64,000 bases of DNA, from contig NC_081548.1 in the NCBI RefSeq assembly GCF_901000735.1, positions 8,558,711 through 8,622,710 on the forward strand, read 5' to 3'. This DNA is from Corylus avellana (lineage: Eukaryota > Streptophyta > Magnoliopsida > Fagales > Betulaceae). Below are positions 55,987-64,000 of the stretch, one piece after another; the stretch's first letter is position 1; each line of letters starts with the position of its first letter. A program made the translations under genes and the position numbers. Under the pieces are notes generated by a model that had not been told where the DNA came from, did not search any database, and saw only the letters and a list, made by a program, of their open reading frames with translations.

Positions 55987-58900
55987 AAGCGTTATTGGCG
56001 ATGATTCAACTACGAAGAAGCTCGCTATTGCTCAGCAGTGCGAATACTGTCTCTTGCTCCATTTTCTCAAAACCTTCAACTCCTTCATCTCTTCGGTTCA
56101 ACTCCTTCATGTCCAAGGTCGCCCTCTCTCTCCCTTCGCTCTTTGTATTACCATTTCATTTGGTTTCTGAGAAACTGAAAGAAAAAAGAAAATTGAAAAA
56201 GAACAGCCTGGATAGTAAAAGATTATGTTTCTTGTTTGATTGTATATAACGAATATATGTTCTATTAGAAGGATATGGAATTCAATATTTATTCCGTTTA
56301 ATTTTTTAGAAAAAAAATGGTTCATTTCATTTCTGGGAAATTTCTGGGAAATGAAGGAAAAGAACAAGTTTTGCAAAATTTCTCGAGTTTTGACGAGTTT
56401 CTAGTATTGCTTATCGGAAACCAAAGGCTGCTTGAATTTATGTACGGATTTCCCTGATTTTTATGTGTAAATGCAATGCCGTTATGTCTGATGCTGCAAA
56501 TAGTTATTGCTGCGTGGTTTGTTTTACAGTTGCAGTACAGGGGGCTTCAGGAGAACCCAAGTGTGCATTTGCCATGTTCTCCATTTGGCATTGGTAATGG
56601 GAATAGATACAGAAAATGTTATCAGCTTAAGTTTGATAACCATGGGAAGGCTGGAAAAGATTCTCATATTTTGAGAAGCCCTCTTGGTTCTCGGCGTGCT
56701 TTCCACTTAAGACTTGGGTGCCTTAACGATATGGCACCTGCGAATACTGTAATTTATGGATCTCTAAACAGTGGTATTAGAAGGAGTTCAGCTAATAGGA
56801 GGTTTTTTTCTCAAGACTTGAGTTTAACAAATAGACATGAAAATGTTGGTCTTAGAGGCAAAGAAGGTGGTGGACGTGCCTTGGGCTTCCAAGCGTTTAA
56901 TAAGGCAAAAACATTGGCTGCTCACAGCAAAAACAGAGCTGCAAATTCTGATTTTTCAGCCTCTAAAGATGTTGACACGCTGACGACCAGGGAACAACTT
57001 GCTGGAGATGGGAAGGAGGATGTGAAGCTGGGATCATCAATTTCAACTTCTCCTGTTAAAAATGATAATCAAAACTCTAAAATTCATAGACAACAGAAGC
57101 AGCAGTCAGGAAGCAAGAAAAGCAAGATACGGCAATCTGCTGGTAGTGCTTCAGAAGAAGCGGTTGTAGCAAAAGGGCCTGAAAGCTCTTCTCAGGCAAA
57201 GAGGTCCAGTTCTAGCAAAAAGGGCACGGAGTTCTCACAGGCTTCAGAGGTTAGCAACTACTAATTTGTAGAACCATCAAGGTTAAGTCCTTTATTTTAT
57301 TGCAATATTTTAAGTAACTCTTCCATTTTCCAGAAGAATTCAGTTGGGAACACAAGTGTGGAAGTGCTTGATAGTTCTGCTTCAACAAAACCCCAGTCCA
57401 ATAAGAAAAGTGGGAACCCTGGTAGAAAGGGGAAATCTTCCAAAGCGGCTAATGAGTCACCAACGCAACAGAATCCACAAAATATAGGCAAAATGATGCG
57501 TCAGGGGCAAAGGATGCTGAAACAGCTATATCCGCCCAGTGGGAAGTCTGTTGTGGTGGTGGAGTCAGTTACAAAAGCTAAGGTTATTCAGGGCTACCTT
57601 GGTGATATGTATGAAGTCTTGCCTAGCTATGGTCATGTAAGAGACTTGGCTGCAAGATCAGGATCTGTGCGACCTGATGATGATTTTAGCATGGTGTGGG
57701 AGGTTCCATCTGCTGCATGGACTCATCTGCAGAGCATCAAAGTTGCTCTAAGTGGGTATGGTTTCACTATCCCCTTCAATCACTTCAAACTAACCTAGAG
57801 CAGCAAGTGTTTATGAGACTATAGAAATACACTGGAATATTTATCTATTGTTATACATCATCTTAAGGTTTAATTCTTAAATTTGTGGAGAAGTGTCTTT
57901 TGGTGGTCATTTTCATAATAGGTGCCTTTTATTTTGGCTCTTTCTGTTATATATATATATATATAGTCTCATTTTTCTGTTTCTGAATTTTCTTAAACTT
58001 GCTGTCTTGTTCCTCAGAGCAGAAAATCTTATCCTTGCATCAGATCCCGATCGTGAAGGAGAGGCTATTGCCTGGCACATCATTGAGATGTTGCAGCAAC
58101 AGGATTCTTTACGTGAAGATATTGGCATAGCAAGGGTGGTCTTTCATGAAATAACCGAAGCATCCATTAAAAGTGCTCTTCAATCTCCAAGAGAAATTGA
58201 TGCAAACTTGGTTCATGCTTATCTTGCACGGCGTGCTCTTGATTATTTGATTGGATTTAACATTTCACCGTTATTATGGAGGAAGCTGCCAGGTTGCCAG
58301 TCAGCTGGGCGGGTTCAGTCTGCTGCACTCTCTCTTATATGTGACAGGGAAATGGAAATTGATGAATTTAAACCTCAAGAGTATTGGAGTATTGAGCTGC
58401 AGATGAACAAAAATGGACCTGGTTCTTTAGTGAATGACTTTTCTTTCCCAGCACACTTGAGCCATTATGATTACAAAAAGTTAAGTCAGTTATCAATCAG
58501 TTCTTTTAAAGAGGCAAAGGATATTGAAGAGAGGATTAATTCTGCAAAATTTCAAGTGGTCTCCTCTAAAAGATACAAAATGCGGAAAAACCCTCCTACA
58601 CCATATATAACATCCACACTTCAGCAGGATGCTGCAAATAAATTACATTTTACTGCAGCATATATAATGAAGGTTTGGGAAAATTCAGTATATCTTTTCC
58701 ATTTCCATATTACATATTTGTATATAAAATGTTCACTATTATATTTTTCAAATTATTATACTTGGATTACTAATTATTTGTGTTTTAATTCTTTTAATTT
58801 TTATAATGGAATATAATCTAATTTCCATACGATAAGGTTATAGAGGAGAGAATATGTTAAGAAAATATTGCATTCATGCATTAAAGTAATGGGTTAAAGT

Positions 58901-61900
58901 GGACTACCTTAGATTTCTTCATAAACTCCCATCCATAGAAGTATAGACCTAGTATGTGCCAACTAAACTACTGGTTATTTTGTACTTCCATAATCGAATC
59001 AGTTACATACTGGTTAAAGCAACTCAGAGGAATCCTGGGGTAAACACCTTCGTTTAAAATGCTACTTCAAAAGCATTGAGCTAATTGGAGGACATGATTA
59101 GCTGTGGATTCTTACTTCTAACATTTTATATCAATTATATAGGAATGAAGATGCTCTGGTTTCAAGGCTTCTAACATAGTTTGTTTTGTGCCACTAGAAC
59201 CCTTATTTTATGCCAAAATGATATGGTAAAATATTAGTAGAACAAAAAGCTAAAACAAGCAGTTTAAAGCTTATAGTTGCAAGTTAATAAGTTACTATAA
59301 GGTAGTAAGGTTAAGCTAGTAGCTAAATTAGAAGAATAGTAGTGAACATATGAGGACAATATTGCTCGAGCGTTCACATCTGTTGGTGATAAGTAACAAT
59401 ATTTCATGAGAAGGCATATTACTGATCCTCTGACTTACTTTATCATATGAATGCAGCTTGCACAGAAACTTTATGAGGGGGTTCAATTATCTGATGGTAA
59501 GGCAGCAGGTCTAATAACATACACCAGAACAGATGGACTACACGTAGGTATCACTTTGGCTGCATGGATGTTTGTGTATTGTCTGGTTACTTAGTTTAGT
59601 GTTTCATTACTTGCCAATGCCCATTGGTGGCTGAATTCGCAAATCTTTATTAATTTTGATTTTGATTTTGTTTTGTTTTGTTTTGTTTTGTTTTGTTTTT
59701 GTTTTATTTTATTTGAAGCTTCTGTAACTGCAGCCCTATAAATGTATATATGTAAATATATATTTTGTAGGGTTGCGCCTCTCTGCGCTCTTTGATATGC
59801 ATTACATTACTTATCAAAATTTTTTTTTTTGTGATGGTCAATGGTTTTTTTTTTTCAATGCAAGTTAACATGTACTGCCATAGTGTGAGTAAGAAAGAGG
59901 TTTTAATTTATAACTAGTATTATTAGCAACTTTCTTAAGGATTTGTGGAATGTGGCTTTGGTTTTAGCTTAATTTAATGGATTGGAGTCGTGAGGCAAAT
60001 TTTCTGGCGAAAAAAGCAGGAAAGACAGCAAAACTTTGTGGAGGCCATCTCTATCCACCTTGATTTTTCCTTAGAGGGTGCTTGTTGTGCCTTCTCTTTT
60101 TCCTTGGAATATCTCTGTTAGTTCTTTTAAGAACTGCTTGCCTCCCTGTTTATATATACTCTCTTTCTTTTTGTAGAGCCCTTTCTTTTATTTTCTACAA
60201 AACAAAGGTACTTTGAAAATCACAAATCTATTGATGGTAGTGGGTGTTGTAAATTTAGATGGTTGAGGAGGGGGGTCTATGTGAACCTACTTTAGAAAAT
60301 GTATGTGAGACAATTGATTCTTTATCTTTTTCCCCTATGAAAGTAATGAGGACTTAAATGTTTTTAAGTGATTGACTAATTGTTCTAAAACGAAATTGCA
60401 AAATCATTTACTTCTGTTTTGATAGTAGAAGAAAGTTACCACTTTGACTAGTGATGTAGATATGAGAATTGGCTTTACATCTATTTCCTCATTAATTATA
60501 ACTGCTTTATTATTCTATATAATATTTGAATTGATATTAGTTTCTTAATATGGTCGTGTCGACTTGATGCGCTACACTATTTATTTTTTAAGGAAAAGTA
60601 CATATAACTTCTTCAAACTATCCCATTGCCATGTTCCCCTCAAACTACTAATTGTGTCAATGTTCTCTCGTTAAACTACCAAAACAATGTCAATGTTCCC
60701 CAAGGCCAACAAAAGACAAAAATGACTATATCAAAATTTTAATAAGACAAAAATATTCTTATAAATTCAAAAAAAACGAAAGATTATGAAGAAGATTTTT
60801 TTTTTTGAAAAACCAAAATTAATTGTTTAAAAAAAATCAAAGGGCAAACTTTACTCGCCCCTTTTGCAATGTTCCCCCCTAAAGCTTAAAACCTCTCAAT
60901 TTAGTGTGTTGAACTTTTAATTTTTTTCAATGTCCTCCCTCCATTAGGATTTTCCGTTAAATCCCAATAAATTTCAAGATACCCCTTTTTTTTTAGAAAA
61001 AATATTTAATTTTTTTTGCAAAGATTGAGGCATGGTTATTTTTGCAAATACTTAATCTTTGCAATTTTTTTTTTTTTTTTCTCGGAGAGTGAAGAAGAAT
61101 ATAGGTAAGCAGCTGAATAAGAATAAGAAGATGCTGGCCAAGGTTGTGGCGGACACTCCGGTGGTGGGGTTGGAGGGATATTCTGAGGGGGTGCTCGACG
61201 CGATGGAATGCACTCCCACTTTGGGATTGACTTTTGAGGGTGACGAGAAAAGACTTTTGAATCTTTTTTCAGTCATTGAAGAGGATTGGTATCGTGTAGA
61301 GGGGGTTTATGTTTCAAATTCTAAGGGGAAGAGGAAGTTCAAAAATTTGGAATGCTCCATTAATTTTGAGGCTAATAGATGTGGCTCTAGTAGGGTCAAA
61401 GGTAGGGTGGTTTAGGCTTGCCTTGGGAGATTAGGGCTGTTATGGGTGTTGGGTTTCAGGGCTTTTTTAGGTTTCTTTTGGGGTCTAGGGTTCTTTTTTG
61501 GCTTTGGTTTTTTGTGGGTTAACGCGGGTTTTCCTTTGTATACTCTTTGTGTACCTAGAGGCACATTGTGCTTTTTTGATATATATATATAACATTACTT
61601 ATCAAAAAAGAATTTTTTTTTCCCCTAAAACAAATGGGAGTATTTTGGGAAAAGTTAACAGAGGGGTAATGTTGCATACAATTGAAAGATAGATATACTA
61701 AATTGAGAGAAATTGAATTTTATGAGGGACATTGCAAAGTGATGACAATTCAGGAGAGCTAAGTGAAGTTAAAAAAAAAAAAAAAAAAAAAAATTTGAAA
61801 TGATCCCCTTGGTTTTTCATTTTTTGTTTTTGTTTTTTAATTTTAGTTTTTTGTTATAATTTTAAGTTTTTTTTTTTTTTTTTTTTTTACGAATGGTATT

Positions 61901-63304
61901 TTTGTCATTGTGGGGACATTGACAATAAAGTGGTAGTTTGAGGGGGGTATGTATACTTTTTCCTATTTTTTATATGGCTGCATGTGCTCAATAGAGCTCC
62001 ATGTTTGGCTAATATTGTCAAATTCTGTTGTGAAGATGATCCTTTTGTGATATCTAACAAGATGCCTTTTATTTTCTCTATCAGTTGTCTGATGAAACTG
62101 TTAGGGACATACGCTCAATGGTCGCTGACAGGTGACTTATATAGTTCCCCCCATTTACATCTTTTTTTTTTTTTTTGGGATATTTTTCATTTTAGTTTAT
62201 ATGCTGCATAGGCTTGTTGATGCACATGTGCAACCGAAAATATTTACTTGTTCTATAATGGCACAATTATACTATGCTATGGATGTCGTTAATCTGGATG
62301 TTTTACACGTTTATGGCTTACAAAATTACATTGTCATGGTCTGGAACTGGTGGGAAATGTTTACTATTATTGAAAGGCCATGCTGGTTTACAATCATTGA
62401 AAAGCCAAGCTTGCTAATGATGGTACGTGATGGCAGTGCAGTTAAATGTTGCTTATTGTTGGGAAGAAATAAACTTTGTGGAAAGAATGGCAATTTCATT
62501 TTTATCAAGGCACAAAAATGTCATCTTATTAATATTGGCTTGACCTGCTCCCCTTCCCTTTTCCTCTTATGCTGCTATTTTATGCTGAAATTATTTTTCC
62601 TTATGCAGTGAAATCTCTTGTTTTTCCTTCATTTAATATGAAAAACATACTTTATGTAGGTACGGAGAACAGTATGCATCAGGAAATGTACGCAAATATT
62701 TTAAGAAGGTGAAGAATGCTCAAGAGGCCCATGAAGCAATTAGACCCACTGATATTCGGAGGTTACCATGTAAATAAATAGATATTCAGGCTTTATGTTA
62801 ACTTTATCTTATTGGTTTTTAATCCGAATCATATAATGAAAATTTAATGTTTTTAATGTTACCTTCTGATGGACTTCTACAGCCACTTAACTGTAGAATT
62901 TTCTCTCATTGGCTTTCAGCAATGCTTGTTGGAGTACTTGATGAAGATTCCTTGAAGTTATACACTCTTATTTGGTCTCGGACAGTGGCATGCCAAATGG
63001 AACCTCTTACCATAGAGCAGGTTAGAATGTAGATTTCTTTTTGAAGTATACACATTCTTTCCCTCATTAAAGTGAGTTAAGCTAGATTTTCTTGAATTGC
63101 ATTATCTCTGACTGGCCTTGTTTGTTTTCAATTATGTCTTGTTTATCCTTTTCTAATTATTATGCAGTTACAATCATCTGCTGCCTAACATTTCTCTTTT
63201 AATCAAACCAGATGCAACTAGATGCTGCAAATGCTGATGAGTCCATTGTTTTGCGATCTGCATCCTCAAGAGTTGATTTTCTTGGATATCAAGCAGTTTT
63301 TGAG
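55983..63304 (+). CDS. Organellar bacterial-type DNA topoisomerase IA (5' portion)
   Basis: Relaxes negatively supercoiled DNA through a transient 5'-phosphotyrosine, presumably in plastids and/or mitochondria. Nine exons with GT-AG borders and matching phases: 55983..56117, 56530..57249, 57334..57755, 58018..58672, 59457..59543, 62085..62131, 62660..62769, 62920..63020, 63212..63304 (790 codons so far); it continues past the right edge. Residues 1-45 are rich in S, L and R and almost free of acidic residues, like a transit peptide. Residues 46-350 are a plant-specific Ser/Lys-rich linker. The Toprim domain follows: VVVVESVTKAK with Glu362, PSYGHVRDL, and DPDREGE with Asp435, Asp437 and Glu439. 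The active-site Tyr is residue 666 in GLITYTRTD (bacterial form GLITYMRTD). Then come DETVRDIRSMVADR, YGEQYASGN and AQEAHEAIRPTDI. All catalytic residues are present and there are no lesions, so this is a functional gene. Exon 2 could alternatively start at 56536 (ACAGTTGCAG). Confidence 0.93.
59668..59712. repeat. (TTTTG)n microsatellite in intron 5
   Basis: Six or more tandem TTTTG/TTTGT units followed by TTTTA units. Length-variable by nature. Confidence 0.9.
59760..59830 (+). mobile_element. LINE 3'-end remnant
   Basis: GGTTGCGCCTCTCTGCGCTC, then GATATGCATTACATTACTTA and TCAAAA before a T run, matches the 3' terminus of plant L1 elements and the better-preserved copy ending near 61610. 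Only the tail is left. Confidence 0.5.
60591..61963. mobile_element. Long-TIR Mutator-type element in topoisomerase intron 5
   Basis: The left end AGGAAAAGTACATATAACTT and the inverted right end GGAAAAAGTATACATACCCC continue as inverted repeats (CTTCAAACTA versus CCTCAAACTA). A 9-bp TSD TATTTTTTA flanks it (60582..60590, 61964..61972). It has no transposase of its own and contains a truncated LINE (about 61080..61612). It lies in sense-neutral position inside a 2.5-kb intron. Confidence 0.7.
61080..61612 (+). mobile_element. Internally deleted L1 LINE (ORF1 C-terminus joined to 3' UTR)
   Basis: The open frame 61059..61415 includes GKRKFKNLECSINFEANRCG, the C-terminal end of plant L1 ORF1 that normally precedes ORF2. 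Instead of ORF2, a 3'-UTR-like region follows, with ACCTAGAGGCACATTGTGCT, a short (TA)n, and ACATTACTTATCAAAAAAG as poly(A) junction. ORF2 is missing, so it is an internally deleted copy. It is nested in the MULE-type element. Confidence 0.65.
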
Positions 63305-64000
63305 GTATGGGCTATAGTACCATCTTGAGGATGGTCTGCATGGTAATATTCCTACAATGGTGTAAATGTGTATTGGTATAATCTATCATATTATGTCCTA
63401 CTAGTTGATTCCATTAAAGTGATTTGCCCTTTTTGGTTACTTTTTGACAGTTGCACATTAGTGGGTCATAGTACCTGTGTAGAAACATTTTATTCTTTTT
63501 TCTCTTTGTTTTATGAATGGACCTTGTAAGATTTGTCCATTTTGTATTGCTGTCTATATTATGAAATTAATATTTCTTTTTATAATTAAGAAATGACAAA
63601 TAACGTTAAGAAGATTAAGAAACAGAAGGAAGGACAAGGAAAATGACCGGCTACACTTTATATTCTGAAGTTTATCAATTAAGGTTATAACTCTTGTTTG
63701 TGCAGATATTCATATGATGCATCTAGCATTGAATGTTGCATTAATTATCTGCAGTAATCGCTTTTTATATTTTCATGTTTTCCCAGTAGGTGAAATTAGG
63801 ATGATGAAATCCTAGAATTGAGATTTATTTCTGCATGACTTGGGCTAGTGGACACAAATGAATACTACATATATATTTGCGCACAAGTGTCTGTGAGTGC
63901 TAATTGACAAAAAAATGTACAACTGAAGCGATATTTCATGTTGATTATAACTCAAAGGAGCTCAGGCATCCTGAAACGGAAAAGGAAAGGATCTGTTTGA
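63305..64000 (+). other. Intron 9 of the topoisomerase gene (part)
   Basis: Follows donor TTTGAG|GTATGG. AT-rich; no further exon of the family was recognised before the window ends. Confidence 0.6.

Noticed and set aside
57893..58016. In-frame extension of topoisomerase exon 4 upstream of 58018
   Set aside because: It is intronic, with a (TA)n run and a pyrimidine tract leading to the acceptor CCTCAG; the phase-consistent exon begins at 58018.

Overview
The window is nuclear DNA of a flowering plant, most likely a woody eudicot. It is AT-rich and intron-rich and packed with nested plant transposons. The few real genes are recognisable plant genes with canonical GT-AG introns. I cannot name the species; a Fagales-like tree is only a guess. 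All coordinates, target-site duplications (TSDs) and splice sites were read by eye; nothing was searched or aligned by program.

Real host genes lie at the two edges. On the left, minus strand, is the first coding exon (1914..2950) of a CHERP-type splicing or RNA-processing protein with SURP and CID domains; it continues beyond the left edge. On the right, plus strand, are nine phase-consistent exons (55983..63304) of an organelle-type bacterial-like DNA topoisomerase IA; it continues beyond the right edge.

The middle 50 kb is a transposon graveyard with gene fragments. (1) 4776..18761 is a complete hAT element with TIRs and a perfect 8-bp TSD. Its transposase is dead and is split by a 6.76-kb minus-strand Ty3/gypsy-like LTR retrotransposon (8277..15033) that carries only a gag-like zinc-knuckle ORF. 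A SINE and a hAT MITE are also nested in it. (2) 18770..29942 is a mosaic of decayed LTRs, a split L1 LINE, a foldback MULE-type MITE, a 61-bp tandem array and a solo LTR. (3) 30392..36001 is a FAR1-related (FRS/MULE-type) pseudogene interrupted by a deleted LTR element (30585..33789). (4) 36994..46422 holds the last exons of a CWC15-like spliceosome gene. Its final intron contains an 8.9-kb PIF/Harbinger element with a Myb/SANT-like ORF, a nearly intact DDE transposase and, on the opposite strand, a GRF-zinc-finger/coiled-coil/membrane-anchor gene. (5) 47101..55387 carries fragments of a TMEM245-like gene and of CSP41b, a solo LTR, a 650-bp direct repeat, an LTR fragment, a minus-strand L1 and a Harbinger MITE.

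I found no convincing new multi-gene system. The observations I would follow first are: the GRF-type gene riding in the PIF element; CpG-rich palindrome clusters recurring upstream of TATA boxes in several LTR families; modular exchange of the U3 core between related LTRs; and the CWC15 3' end that is split by the PIF element but keeps its splice phase.
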